From a virus: a stretch of 48,692 bases of DNA. Under the pieces are notes generated by a model. That model was not told the origin of the DNA and did no database searches. It saw nothing but the letters and a program-made list of their open reading frames with translations. Location: the IMG/VR virus record IMGVR_UViG_3300032299_001628, positions 1 to 48,692 of that record; one strand, 5' to 3'. Made by a program: the position numbers and the translations under genes. Below, in pieces: positions 7,951 through 15,952 of this stretch (positions within the stretch are counted from its first letter, which is position 1; each line of letters begins with the position of its first letter).

Positions 7951-8619
7951 ATGCTAAATTTTAATCAATTTATATTTGAATCTACTAGTAGATGGAATAA
8001 TGACGAGCCAGTTAAATTTGTAAAAAATTTAGAAAGGGTATTAGGGGATGCTGATGAATCCTCTGCTTCTTCAAAAGTCTGGTATAACAAAGACGGATTC
8101 AAGCGCATTGAAGTAAAAGACGAATATATTCTTCACTGTTGCCCAGCCCCACATTATGATTTTGTCTACAGCACAATTGATCTGCATGTTCCTAAAAAGT
8201 TTATTAAGGTACTAGCTGATTCTTCGGAGAGTATATTGCTTGACTTATTAAAGAATGAAGTGACTGCAAGATGCGCCAGCTTGTCAGCTAATGCGGTAAC
8301 TCTTAATTATGTTATGGATGTTGTTGCCGAGCGGGTAGTTGGGGGCAAGGAAGAGTATGAGAGAAGGATTAAAGCGTTATATGATAATAAATTAAGTCCT
8401 GATTTTGATTGGTGGCCAGATTTAACTAAAGAAGTTAAAAAACTTAGAGAAAACTTCATGGATGGTAGAAATCCAGAAGACAAAGGGGATATGGCTAGAC
8501 ATGGTCTAAAAGGTAAAACGATCGCTCAATTAAAAAAGATAAGATCGTCTGATTCTGCTTCTTCTAGAAAGAAACAGCTTGCCCACTGGTTTATAAACAT
8601 GCACTCCAAAAAAAGATAA
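7951..8619 (+). CDS. unknown protein with capsid-targeting-like leader
   Basis: The product has 222 residues. It begins MLNFNQFIFESTSRWN, where the FNQFIFES segment matches the pattern of the T4 internal-protein leader and an IxE cleavage site. The rest is a globular mixed protein with a Cys-Cys-Pro (LHCCPAPHYDF) near residue 55 and a basic C-terminal tail (RKKQLAHWFINMHSKKR). No family recognised. Shine-Dalgarno is AAAAGG. It lies between virion proteins and the cytidylyltransferase-like gene, which carries a similar leader. Confidence 0.6.
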   Translation: MLNFNQFIFESTSRWNNDEPVKFVKNLERVLGDADESSASSKVWYNKDGFKRIEVKDEYILHCCPAPHYDFVYSTIDLHVPKKFIKVLADSSESILLDLLKNEVTARCASLSANAVTLNYVMDVVAERVVGGKEEYERRIKALYDNKLSPDFDWWPDLTKEVKKLRENFMDGRNPEDKGDMARHGLKGKTIAQLKKIRSSDSASSRKKQLAHWFINMHSKKR

Positions 8620-8622
8620 ATA
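8615..8622 (+). promoter_or_regulatory. late promoter motif GATAAATA
   Basis: GATAAATA overlaps the stop codon of the 7951 gene and lies 24 bases before the ATG at 8647. The downstream gene has no visible Shine-Dalgarno. Confidence 0.45.
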
Positions 8623-8646
8623 AACAATTGCAACTATTTTTTACCT

Positions 8647-9960
8647 ATGGCCTATCTTAATTTTTTAGAAGAACAAGAGAATAAAACAGCTGTTTTTACC
8701 TATGGTAGAAATAACCCGCCTACTATTGGCCACGAAAAGCTGTTTGACAAGACGGTAGCTGTAGCAAAAGAGCACGGAACAAAAGCTCACATTTATACGT
8801 CTCACACTCAGGATAGTCGTAAAAATCCATTAACCTCTGAGCATAAGGTGGCATTAATTAAGCATGCCTATCCTGCAGCTCATGTTGCGTCGTCAAATAA
8901 AGAGATGCCCTCAATGCTTCATATTGCCAAGCATTTACATGCTCAAGGACACAAACATCTTGTTATGGTAGCTGGCTCCGATAGAGTGGATGAATATCAT
9001 AAAAAATTACATCAATACAATGGCACACATGAAGGAGCGCTTTATAATTTTAAAACTATAAAAGTTGTGTCTGCCGGTCATAGAGACCCTGACGCAGAAG
9101 GTGCTGAAGGAATATCAGGAACCAAACTACGCTCTCACGCCATCGCAGGAAATAAAGAAAAATTTAAATCTGGCTTAATGTCTAAATTATCCAATCAACA
9201 CAAAGAAGAAGTTTATAATAAAACTAGACAAACACTCAAGGTTAAAGAAATTTTTGATCCTCATTTAAAAATTTCTAAGTACCAATGGGGCGAGAAAGAA
9301 GGTACCGATTATATGAAAAAAATGACCCCTGGTGAAAGTGCACTTACAAAAAATAAAAAAACGAAAGATGTGCGGGAGCAGTATGTAGCCGGTACCATTT
9401 TTAAAATCGGTCAAATGGTAGAATTAAAAAACGGATCTATAGGCTCCATAAAATACCGCGGCTCTAATTATGTTACTGTTACTCTTAAAGAAGGTAAAGA
9501 GGAAAAATGCTGGTTGGAAGACGTGCATGAACTCGATCAGCATACAATAGCTATGCTTGGCTTTACATCATTTAGAAATTTTAATAGAGAAACTAAAATT
9601 CCAGTTCTTTTAATGAATGAAGAGCAGCGCAAAATCCTAGTAGAAGAGAATCAGCAGTTAGAATTTGATGGTATTCAAACTAAAAATTTGGATATGTGTC
9701 CCGGTGCATATAAGCAATTTAAAAAAGATATAGAAACCATTCGTGCTGGCAAGCATTTAGGTGAACCTATCGGACATGACCCAGATGTATTACCAGCTAA
9801 AGGACAACCACCGGAAGCCGCTCTTCGCCCTCAGGAAATAAAACAACCAAGACCTATACAGATGTCCTCTTCTGATGCTTTAAGACAAGTAACTACTGGC
9901 CAGACGCTAAAGCCTGAAAGACTAAGACAGATGCAATTCAGACAATATACAGGGTTATAG
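8647..9960 (+). CDS. cytidylyltransferase-like nucleotidyltransferase, multidomain
   Basis: The product has 437 residues. Residues 14-190 form a HIGH-type nucleotidyltransferase: AVFTYGRNNPPTIGHEKLF (GRNNPPTIGH at 20-29 binds the NTP phosphates), VMVAGSDRVDEY in the middle and GISGTKLRSHAI as the ISSTxIR-like C-terminal motif. Relatives make CDP- or NAD-type products; which one applies here is unknown. Residues 255-300 look like a small beta-barrel (FKIGQMVELKNGSIGSI). The remaining 140 residues are unassigned. The leader MAYLNFLEEQE has the FLE cleavage-like pattern of T4 capsid-packaged proteins, so it may be carried in the head. Confidence 0.7.
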   Translation: MAYLNFLEEQENKTAVFTYGRNNPPTIGHEKLFDKTVAVAKEHGTKAHIYTSHTQDSRKNPLTSEHKVALIKHAYPAAHVASSNKEMPSMLHIAKHLHAQGHKHLVMVAGSDRVDEYHKKLHQYNGTHEGALYNFKTIKVVSAGHRDPDAEGAEGISGTKLRSHAIAGNKEKFKSGLMSKLSNQHKEEVYNKTRQTLKVKEIFDPHLKISKYQWGEKEGTDYMKKMTPGESALTKNKKTKDVREQYVAGTIFKIGQMVELKNGSIGSIKYRGSNYVTVTLKEGKEEKCWLEDVHELDQHTIAMLGFTSFRNFNRETKIPVLLMNEEQRKILVEENQQLEFDGIQTKNLDMCPGAYKQFKKDIETIRAGKHLGEPIGHDPDVLPAKGQPPEAALRPQEIKQPRPIQMSSSDALRQVTTGQTLKPERLRQMQFRQYTGL

Positions 9961-9961
9961 A

Positions 9962-10390
9962 ATGATAGCAGATACATTAAGAAAAGTCATTTCTGATTCC
10001 TACATACTTTATTTTAAAGCTCATACATACCATTGGAATGTTGAAGGTTCAGATTTTCAACAATATCATAGTTTTTTAGGAAATTTTTATGAAGATGTAT
10101 TTAAATCTATTGACTCATTTGCAGAATTAATTCGTACTCTTGATGAATATGCACCAACTTCATTAAACAAGCTTCTATCTACATCTGAAATTCAGGAAGC
10201 GGACGGGGTACCCGATGCTGTAAATATGTTAAGAACAATAAAAAGAGATAACGATATTTTTCTTTCTGTTTTAGTTCAAGCTTATGATGAAGCGGAAAAA
10301 GCAAGTGAGTTTGGAATATCTAATTTTCTACAAGACAGAATACAAGCCCACGAAAAACACGCCTGGATGCTAAGGTCTATTACTAAATGA
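9962..10390 (+). CDS. Dps-like ferritin (DNA-protection protein)
   Basis: The product has 142 residues, about the size of a Dps monomer without its tail. The ferroxidase layout of Dps is intact: H24 in AHTYHWNVEG, then D51 and E55 in IDSFAEL, the same 27- and 31-residue spacings as His51, Asp78 and Glu82 of E. coli Dps. Such proteins form 12-mers that oxidise Fe(II) with peroxide and shield DNA. There is no basic N-terminal DNA-binding tail, but the next gene, overlapping by 4 bases, has a very basic domain. It may protect packaged or injected DNA, or store iron. Confidence 0.8.
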   Translation: MIADTLRKVISDSYILYFKAHTYHWNVEGSDFQQYHSFLGNFYEDVFKSIDSFAELIRTLDEYAPTSLNKLLSTSEIQEADGVPDAVNMLRTIKRDNDIFLSVLVQAYDEAEKASEFGISNFLQDRIQAHEKHAWMLRSITK

Positions 10391-11193
10391 TTACCGATCT
10401 CTATATACAACACGAGCTATTAAAAACAGCTTTAGATGCAACTGATGGGTACTTGGGTGTTGAAAAACAAGCCAAGTCTGCAGGTATGGCAACTAATAAC
10501 TTGCTTCATGACTTTTCATATCATATGACTCGAGCTCATGAAGCCTTACAATCTCTAGGTATACTTGACCAGCATCAAGATTACATGGAACTTCATGTAA
10601 AAGTAATGATGAAACTTCACGGGCACAAAGATGGTATTATATCTGATTTGCCTTATACACATGTACCAAGAGCGGACTTTGGTGAAGTAGATGAATCTAA
10701 AATAACCTCTTTCAATACCTTCTTAAAAGAAGAATCGAAAGAAGAAGAAAACGAAATCTTCCCAGAAGAAGAAATGAACAACTATGTAGAAAATTTACAA
10801 TGGGAAGATATAGTTGATCTTTACGATGATAATGAATTAATAGAAGAGCCCGAAGAAGTAGAAGAAGCTCTATCAGCTGCTGCAAGAATTAAAAAACGCC
10901 AACAATTTTCTAGAACTAAAGGCAGAAGAAATGTGGCCAGGCGTCTAAAATTACACCGTACGTCTGATCTAGAAACCTTAAAAAGAAGAGCATTGGTTGC
11001 AGCTCGTCGTGCGTTATATAAACGTATTTTAAGAGGTCGGGATAAATCTACACTTTCAGCGTCAGAAAAAAATCGGGTTGAGCAACAAGTAGCTAGATTA
11101 AAATATATAAGAAATACTTTGGTGACTAAATTATTACCTAAAATGAGATCAATAGAGCAAAAACGACTATCTAACTACAGACAGAAAAAATGA
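10387..11193 (+). CDS. acidic-basic protein, probable DNA-binding virion component
   Basis: The product has 268 residues in three parts. Residues 1-100 are helical and soluble (LLHDFSYHMTRAHEALQSLG). Residues 105-160 are very acidic. Residues 165-268 are strongly basic and helical (KKRQQFSRTKGRRNVARRL, ARRALYKRILRGRD), likely to bind DNA. At about 105-116 there is ITSFNTFLKEES, which resembles the leader/cleavage motif seen at the N-terminus of nearby proteins; cleavage there would free the C-terminal part. The ATG overlaps the Dps-like gene, suggesting a paired role in condensing or protecting DNA. Function is inferred. Confidence 0.6.
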   Translation: MITDLYIQHELLKTALDATDGYLGVEKQAKSAGMATNNLLHDFSYHMTRAHEALQSLGILDQHQDYMELHVKVMMKLHGHKDGIISDLPYTHVPRADFGEVDESKITSFNTFLKEESKEEENEIFPEEEMNNYVENLQWEDIVDLYDDNELIEEPEEVEEALSAAARIKKRQQFSRTKGRRNVARRLKLHRTSDLETLKRRALVAARRALYKRILRGRDKSTLSASEKNRVEQQVARLKYIRNTLVTKLLPKMRSIEQKRLSNYRQKK

Positions 11194-11552
11194 AAAATTT
11201 TTTACTAATTTGTATGGTAGTATTATTACCGGGGTGCGCAGCAGTAGAAAAAGTACAACAAATCTGGCCAAGAGATCATGATCCAGCTATGGTAAGTAGC
11301 TTTATTACTTTAAGTGTTTATCTTGATAGTGCAAATTGCGCTAAAAAAGAAACGCTTGCAGACGCCAGAAAAGAAGCTGAGTGGTTAAACAGGTACAGTG
11401 AATTTAGAAGCGACCCTCAAAAAGTATCCACAAAAGCTATTGTAGATAATTTAGACAAAGCTATAAATTCAGAAGTAATAGCTTGCCAAAGATGGTTAAA
11501 TCTTACTAAAACTAGAATGAAAATAATAAAAGAGGCTTGGAGCGGAAGATGA
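11190..11552 (+). CDS. small lipoprotein
   Basis: The product has 120 residues with a type II signal peptide: MKNFLLICMVVLLPGC, lipobox LLPGC with the acylated cysteine at residue 16. The mature part is helical with two further cysteines (SANCAKKE and IACQRW) that could form a disulfide in the periplasm. Possible roles are an outer-membrane spanin, superinfection exclusion or envelope modification. It lacks a paired inner-membrane spanin gene next to it, unlike the lipoprotein at 17408. It overlaps genes on both sides by 4 bases. Confidence 0.7.
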   Translation: MKNFLLICMVVLLPGCAAVEKVQQIWPRDHDPAMVSSFITLSVYLDSANCAKKETLADARKEAEWLNRYSEFRSDPQKVSTKAIVDNLDKAINSEVIACQRWLNLTKTRMKIIKEAWSGR

Positions 11553-11782
11553 ATTTAGACGAAATTGTTCAATATGTAAATGAGCAATCCATTAAAGGTG
11601 ATCTTGCTCGCGAGTTGGTTGGAATTATTTCAGATTATCAAGCAGGTACTATTACTGCTTTAGATAAAGAACAGTTAATAAACGAGGTGCTTGCATCTTT
11701 TAAAGCTCACGGTTTAGCGGAAGATGAAATTACTATGCGCTGGGCGGTTTCAGCTGCAAGTATTGCTATTAGTGTAGTATGA
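11549..11782 (+). CDS. small helical protein, 77 residues
   Basis: I start it at ATG 11549 (MNLDEIVQYV), which forms an ATGA overlap with the lipoprotein stop codon, rather than at an upstream alternative start. It is a mostly helical, mildly acidic protein ending in a hydrophobic AVSAASIAISVV tail that could be a weak membrane segment. No family recognised. Coupled translation with both neighbours is likely. Confidence 0.65.
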   Translation: MNLDEIVQYVNEQSIKGDLARELVGIISDYQAGTITALDKEQLINEVLASFKAHGLAEDEITMRWAVSAASIAISVV

Positions 11783-12570
11783 TTGTTGAAAATTTAAGAA
11801 ATTGGTTTAGTAAGTCCCACCCCAAGGGTAACTGGGTAAGAATGAATTCAAAAGGGGATATAGTAGGACCATGTGCAAGAGAGCCAGGGGAAGGTAAACC
11901 AAAATGTCTACCTTTATCAAAAGCTCGCTCTATGTCAAAAGATGAGCGAGCTGCTTCTGTTAGAAGAAAAAGAAGACAGGACCCAGATACAGATAGACCA
12001 GGAACAGGTAATAAACCAATTATGGTAAAAACAGAACAAAGAACATTTTTTAATCTTAGAGAAGGTTTAAGATTAAATGAAAAAAACGAACCCACAAATC
12101 CTGAGTTGTGGTCTAGAGCTAAAGCTTTAGCTAAATCAAAATTTGATGTATACCCTTCTGCTTATGCAAATGGATGGGCCGCAAAATGGTACAAATCTAA
12201 AGGCGGTAGATGGAAAATTGGAGAAGAAGATGAATTTGGTTTTGTAGAAGAAAATTTTGTCTCCATTGGGAACGAATTGTATGAAGATTGGGGTGAGTTA
12301 TCAGAAGAAGATAATGAAGGAAAAAAATTAAATAAGCCGTTCTTGACCCCTGACGGGCCTAAAAAACGAGCTGTTTATGTTCGAAATGATAAAGGTAATG
12401 TTGTAAAAGTAAACTTTGGGGATCCTAACCTCTCCATTAAGAGGGATGATCCTGAAAGAAGACGAAGTTTTAGAGCACGGCATAACTGTGATAACCCAGG
12501 ACCTAAATGGAAAGCTAGGTACTGGAGCTGCAAGTATTGGTCCACAACTCCAGTATCTAAATTAGACTAA
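11779..12570 (+). CDS. head-associated-type basic protein with two small conserved modules
   Basis: The product has 263 residues. Residues 1-80 contain WFSKSHPKGNWVRMNSKG and a Cys-Pro-rich stretch (GPCAREPGEGKPKCLP). Residues 110-145 contain ELWSRAKALAKSKFDVYPS then GWAAKWYKSKGGRWK, a small module I know from many phage and large-virus proteins (DUF5872-like). The C-terminus has RRSFRARHNCDNPGPKWKAR and WSCKYW, a Cys-containing module often attached to phage head proteins. It is probably a virion or DNA-associated protein; no enzyme activity is visible. Confidence 0.6.
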   Translation: MIVENLRNWFSKSHPKGNWVRMNSKGDIVGPCAREPGEGKPKCLPLSKARSMSKDERAASVRRKRRQDPDTDRPGTGNKPIMVKTEQRTFFNLREGLRLNEKNEPTNPELWSRAKALAKSKFDVYPSAYANGWAAKWYKSKGGRWKIGEEDEFGFVEENFVSIGNELYEDWGELSEEDNEGKKLNKPFLTPDGPKKRAVYVRNDKGNVVKVNFGDPNLSIKRDDPERRRSFRARHNCDNPGPKWKARYWSCKYWSTTPVSKLD

Positions 12571-12579
12571 GGAAAAAAA

Positions 12580-13476
12580 ATGAAAGAACTAGAAAAAGCC
12601 GTCCTGGCGGTCATGCTAGGAACCCCACCAATTAATAAAGACGCAGAGCTTGACGAAGCCCTACACCCTAATCAACAAAAACTAGACGTTCACGAACCAG
12701 AAAAAGATGAACTAACAGCTAAAGATTTTGAAAAATTACGAGCTAGCAAGAAAGCTAAAGCTAAGCCAGTAAGTGAGGAGAGCTTAACGGCAGGAAAACG
12801 TTTGATTTCCAAGCATGGAGAAGGTGCCCATACAACAAGAGTATATAAAGATGCAGAGTATAATGAGTATCAAGTACATCATTATAAAGATGGTAAGCAT
12901 ATGGGTGAAGGTCCCGTTTCTTATCATAGCGATAAAGAAGATGCTGAAAGCACAGCAAAAGCTTCTTTAAAACAAATGAAAGAAGAGGTTGACTCTACTC
13001 ACAAAAAAATTCTGAATAAAGCAAAGACCAGCGTACCTAAAGTACCCAAAAGTGAGTACGAACAAAAAGTTGGTAGTTATTTGAAAAAGAAATATTCAGA
13101 AGAAGTTGAACATGAAGATGTAGATTACACTGTAATTGATTACAAATCTTTAGTTATTGAGTTGCCAGAAAATTTAACATTTAAAGATTATATAAACGCT
13201 GCAAAAACATTTACTGAATCTGAAGAAGATGCTATTGTAATAGCAGACCAATTTTTTAAGGAAAATGACAATTCTATAGTTATTGAATCCTATACTAGGT
13301 CTGATATTGAAGACAGAGTAAAAACTTGGCAAAAGGCAGGTCACCGTGTTGGTTTGCCTAAATATACGACCAAGGATGGAAAAATGCACGCAGAGTTTAC
13401 CGTTACCAATAAGGACTCAGGTAAAAAAACTACCTATTCTTTTCACGGTAACACGCGTCACGTTAAACAAGTATAA
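12580..13476 (+). CDS. unknown charged protein, possible prohead-core type
   Basis: The product has 298 residues, with alternating Lys/Glu-rich low-complexity segments (residues 20-65 and 130-175) and two small folded parts: TTRVYKDAEYNEYQVHHYKDG near 85-105 and the C-terminal AEFTVTNKDSGKKTTYSF. NLTFKDYINAAKTF at about 200 resembles the leader motif of nearby proteins but lacks the glutamate. High charge and lack of an enzyme motif fit a scaffold/core or internal protein, by analogy only. A 9-base gap separates it from the previous gene. Confidence 0.55.
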   Translation: MKELEKAVLAVMLGTPPINKDAELDEALHPNQQKLDVHEPEKDELTAKDFEKLRASKKAKAKPVSEESLTAGKRLISKHGEGAHTTRVYKDAEYNEYQVHHYKDGKHMGEGPVSYHSDKEDAESTAKASLKQMKEEVDSTHKKILNKAKTSVPKVPKSEYEQKVGSYLKKKYSEEVEHEDVDYTVIDYKSLVIELPENLTFKDYINAAKTFTESEEDAIVIADQFFKENDNSIVIESYTRSDIEDRVKTWQKAGHRVGLPKYTTKDGKMHAEFTVTNKDSGKKTTYSFHGNTRHVKQV

Positions 13477-13490
13477 CAAGGAGAATTTTA

Positions 13491-14000
13491 ATGTCTTCAT
13501 GGGGAAATTTAGACAACCTTCTTGCCAAAGGTAATGTCACAACCACAAACACCTCTGACCTAGTAACAGGTTTTGGAGGCACTGAATTTTTGTCAAATGT
13601 TGTATCAGGTGATTATGTTACAATTGCTTCAAATAAGTATCAAGTTCAAAATGTAGTTTCCAATACCCAATTGTATCTTACCAACATTAGCGCTACAACA
13701 TCTGCTAACGTTAAAATGTATATCCAAGAGGGTCCAAAATACATTGCTAACGTTTCATTCCCTGCCAATAATTATTCTATTCAGAACATTTATGGTATAG
13801 ACAGGAATGAGATGATGAATGTACGGGCAAACGCAAACGCAACACACACCGGGTGGACGCATTTTCAAACCTATGTAGATGCCTATGGTGCTGTTCGTAT
13901 TAAGTCAGAATCGCTAGTAGCAATGTCTAAAAACTTTAATGCCAACGCTACATCTGATCTACAAACGGATGCTTCTGATAATACGATTTTCCCACAATAA
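13491..14000 (+). CDS. beta-rich virion structural protein
   Basis: The product has 169 residues with Shine-Dalgarno AAGGAG upstream. It starts MSSWGNLDNLLAKGNV and is Thr/Asn/Val-rich with short beta strands and no cysteine or catalytic motif. The composition matches structural proteins of T4-like marine phages, possibly a neck, tail-sheath-associated or fibre component. It precedes another beta-rich protein by 5 bases. Confidence 0.6.
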   Translation: MSSWGNLDNLLAKGNVTTTNTSDLVTGFGGTEFLSNVVSGDYVTIASNKYQVQNVVSNTQLYLTNISATTSANVKMYIQEGPKYIANVSFPANNYSIQNIYGIDRNEMMNVRANANATHTGWTHFQTYVDAYGAVRIKSESLVAMSKNFNANATSDLQTDASDNTIFPQ

Positions 14001-14005
14001 GTTAA

Positions 14006-14452
14006 ATGGCGGATAAAAAAGTTTCTGAATTAGTAGCCGCTACCTCTGCTGGGGGTAGCGATTCCTTATATATTATTCAAAGCAACACAAGTAAAAAAAT
14101 AACTGTTGCAAACTTTTGTGGTAATATGGCAAACGTAAAGGTAACAGGAAATCTTAACCTTGATTCATCAGTACAGCTGTTATCTTCACCGGGTATTTTA
14201 GATGTAAAGAAACAAATTACTCATCTTAATAGCGATGCTTCGGGTGGTGCACTACAATTACCTCTAGGTACTGAAAGTCAGTTAAAAGTACTTGTAATGA
14301 TTGCAACTGCTGGAGGAGCCTATACCGTAGCGTCCAGCAATGTAGCCGGAAACGGTATTATAGTTTTCGATCATGTAGGGGACACAGCTACACTTCTTTG
14401 TACAAATAGTAAATGGTTTGTAATCGGAGGCACTGCTAACGTAACCTATTAA
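14006..14452 (+). CDS. beta-rich virion protein, fibre-tip-like
   Basis: The product has 148 residues. The first part, MADKKVSELVAATSAGGSDSLYI, has the KVSEL-type opening found in phage fibre and tail-associated proteins. The second half (QLPLGTESQLKVLVMIATAGG, ending in FVIGGTANVTY) resembles the terminal beta domain of trimeric fibres. It is probably structural. No Shine-Dalgarno is evident, so it may depend on the preceding gene. Confidence 0.55.
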   Translation: MADKKVSELVAATSAGGSDSLYIIQSNTSKKITVANFCGNMANVKVTGNLNLDSSVQLLSSPGILDVKKQITHLNSDASGGALQLPLGTESQLKVLVMIATAGGAYTVASSNVAGNGIIVFDHVGDTATLLCTNSKWFVIGGTANVTY

Positions 14453-14453
14453 T

Positions 14454-14813
14454 ATGAATTTTGAATTGAACGAAGAAAATTTTTTATTATTTGCAGCTAA
14501 ACATTATGATAATCCCCATTGCAAAGGGGTGTCAGAGTTTAACGACGACCTTAAAAGGTTTAGATATTTAACTCGATTGTTTCGCAAATATAAAGGATCA
14601 GGGGTACTAAAAACTAGACTAATTCTTAATCACCTCGTAGTCATTTGTAATTTGTTTGGAGCTGAGCCAGCTTCTAAGATGTTATTTTTTAAAATTGACA
14701 AAAAGTTCTGGCCTCAATTAAAAACCTTTATGATTTTTTTAAATTATATGCCTCCTGATGAAACTAATATACCTATTGATGAAAAAATTGTTAACACACT
14801 AAGACAGATCTAA
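14454..14813 (+). CDS. conserved T4-like phage protein of unknown function
   Basis: The product has 119 residues, helical and basic: NFLLFAAKHYDNPHCKG, then DDLKRFRYLTRLFRKYKGSG, then LKTRLILNHLVVICNLFG. This sequence style is familiar to me from marine T4-like phages, but no function is assigned. It ends exactly where the next gene starts (1-base overlap). The positive helices may bind nucleic acid or a partner in the virion. Confidence 0.7.
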   Translation: MNFELNEENFLLFAAKHYDNPHCKGVSEFNDDLKRFRYLTRLFRKYKGSGVLKTRLILNHLVVICNLFGAEPASKMLFFKIDKKFWPQLKTFMIFLNYMPPDETNIPIDEKIVNTLRQI

Positions 14814-15355
14814 TGGGACGTTTTGTAGACTCAGTAATAGCTTATCGCATCTTAAGATTGCTAACCACTCCGTTTGAAGAGACGGATGCTTTTCGCCTGG
14901 GTATTATAGATGCAAAAGGGAAAGAGCTTAAAAAAATGCGAGATCTTAATACCGTAGAAGAAAGGGATGCTTACTCTATTCTACATAGAATGGTCTACCG
15001 TATTAAACGTATTATTGAAAAAGTGCCCATTGACAATAAAAAAATTGCGACCTTTGCAGCAGCACTCTCTCTAATTAAAGAACATGCAGAAGATAAATCT
15101 GAACCAATTGATTTAGAGCAAAAATTTCTTTCTAGAATTAATACAGAATTAACAGAAGAAGTAAACTTAGTTGAAGAATATTTAAATAATAGAAAAACGT
15201 TTACTTTTAAACAATTTATGGAAGAAGCTCCTGCCAATAATGCAGGATCACCTGGGGTCGCTGGATTCACACCTGACACGGTAGGAATTCCAGTAAAAGT
15301 TCAAAATAAAAGGAAGAAAATTTTTAAGCAAAGTGAGGTAAAATATGTGGGATAA
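14813..15355 (+). CDS. conserved T4-like phage protein with internal leader-like motif
   Basis: The product has 180 residues. Residues 1-110 are a conserved helical domain (MGRFVDSVIAYRILRLLTTPF, AYSILHRMVYRIKRIIEKVP). Near 128-138 lies FTFKQFMEEAP, the same pattern as the capsid-targeting-like leaders of other proteins here, followed by a Gly/Pro linker and a basic tail. The tail could be a processed or swapped module. Function is unknown; the gene sits in the virion-type block. Confidence 0.65.
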   Translation: MGRFVDSVIAYRILRLLTTPFEETDAFRLGIIDAKGKELKKMRDLNTVEERDAYSILHRMVYRIKRIIEKVPIDNKKIATFAAALSLIKEHAEDKSEPIDLEQKFLSRINTELTEEVNLVEEYLNNRKTFTFKQFMEEAPANNAGSPGVAGFTPDTVGIPVKVQNKRKKIFKQSEVKYVG

Positions 15356-15551
15356 AATTAAAAAATTTTTTGGTAGGAAAGAACCGACTAAAACAAGCAC
15401 TTCAGCTGAATGGCCATTTCCTTTAGATAAAAGACCTTCATTTTCAGATACCGTGAAGGAAGAAATAAAACCTAAACCGGTAACTAAGCCTAAAGCTTCT
15501 AAACCGGCTGTAAAACCCGGGACAAAAAGAAAAAATGGAAGCAACGCATAG
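15345..15551 (+). CDS. short Lys/Pro-rich unknown protein
   Basis: The product has 68 residues: MWDKIKKFFGRKEPTKT, then a Lys/Pro/Ala-rich disordered tail. It overlaps the genes on both sides (11 and 17 bases). The amphipathic N-terminus could touch a membrane. The low complexity makes it hard to judge, but the tight overlaps favour a real gene. Confidence 0.5.
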   Translation: MWDKIKKFFGRKEPTKTSTSAEWPFPLDKRPSFSDTVKEEIKPKPVTKPKASKPAVKPGTKRKNGSNA

Positions 15552-15894
15552 CTTAAACGAAAGAGACGATACCAATTCTAGACTTTCGGTATTAGAGAAT
15601 AACGTGGCTATTGTAACCCATAATGTTGAAAAATTAGAGCATAAAATTGACGTTAACTATGCCACTTTACATTCCCGTATAAGCGATTTACGAGATGATC
15701 TTCGTGCAGATTTTGAGCAAAAAAATGAAAGAGTTATTCAAAAATTAGACGATCATAATCGAACCTCTTCCGATAATAATCGAGCAATACAAGAAAGAAT
15801 TGGCCATATTGAAAGGTGGCGCTGGATGATTATGGGAGCAGCTCTAGTGGTAGGTTACATTATAGCACATATTGAATTTAAAAATCTTTTTTAG
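15535..15894 (+). CDS. coiled-coil protein with C-terminal membrane anchor
   Basis: The product has 119 residues. Residues 10-90 form heptads (RLSVLENNVAIVTHNVEKLE, DLRDDLRADFEQKNERVIQ). A single transmembrane segment (MIMGAALVVGYIIAHIEF) is near the C-terminus, with the short tail KNLF. The layout resembles XhlA-type phage membrane proteins linked to host lysis, but the sequence match is not decisive. It ends the long plus-strand block just before a terminator-like hairpin. Confidence 0.6.
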   Translation: MEATHSLNERDDTNSRLSVLENNVAIVTHNVEKLEHKIDVNYATLHSRISDLRDDLRADFEQKNERVIQKLDDHNRTSSDNNRAIQERIGHIERWRWMIMGAALVVGYIIAHIEFKNLF

Positions 15895-15923
15895 TTGATT
15901 TACTACGTATAAGGTAGTATAAT
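15895..15923 (+). promoter_or_regulatory. sigma70-like promoter for primase
   Basis: -35 TTGATT at 15895-15900, a 17-nt spacer and -10 TATAAT at 15918-15923. The -35 overlaps the stop codon region of the previous gene. Predicted +1 is near 15930, inside the hairpin that follows. There is no TAAC box at the usual position. Confidence 0.75.
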
Positions 15924-15924
15924 T

Positions 15925-15948
15925 AAGGTCTCATCGGAGGCCTTTTTT
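15925..15948 (+). terminator. hairpin with T-tract that also holds the primase Shine-Dalgarno
   Basis: AAGGTCTC (15925-15932), loop ATCG and GAGGCCTT (15937-15944) form an 8-bp stem with one G-T pair, then a T run to 15948. The GGAGG at 15936-15940 is the likely Shine-Dalgarno for the primase (12 bases before ATG 15953). It can end upstream late transcripts. A transcript from the overlapping promoter would lack most of the left arm. Confidence 0.7.
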
Positions 15949-15952
15949 ATTC

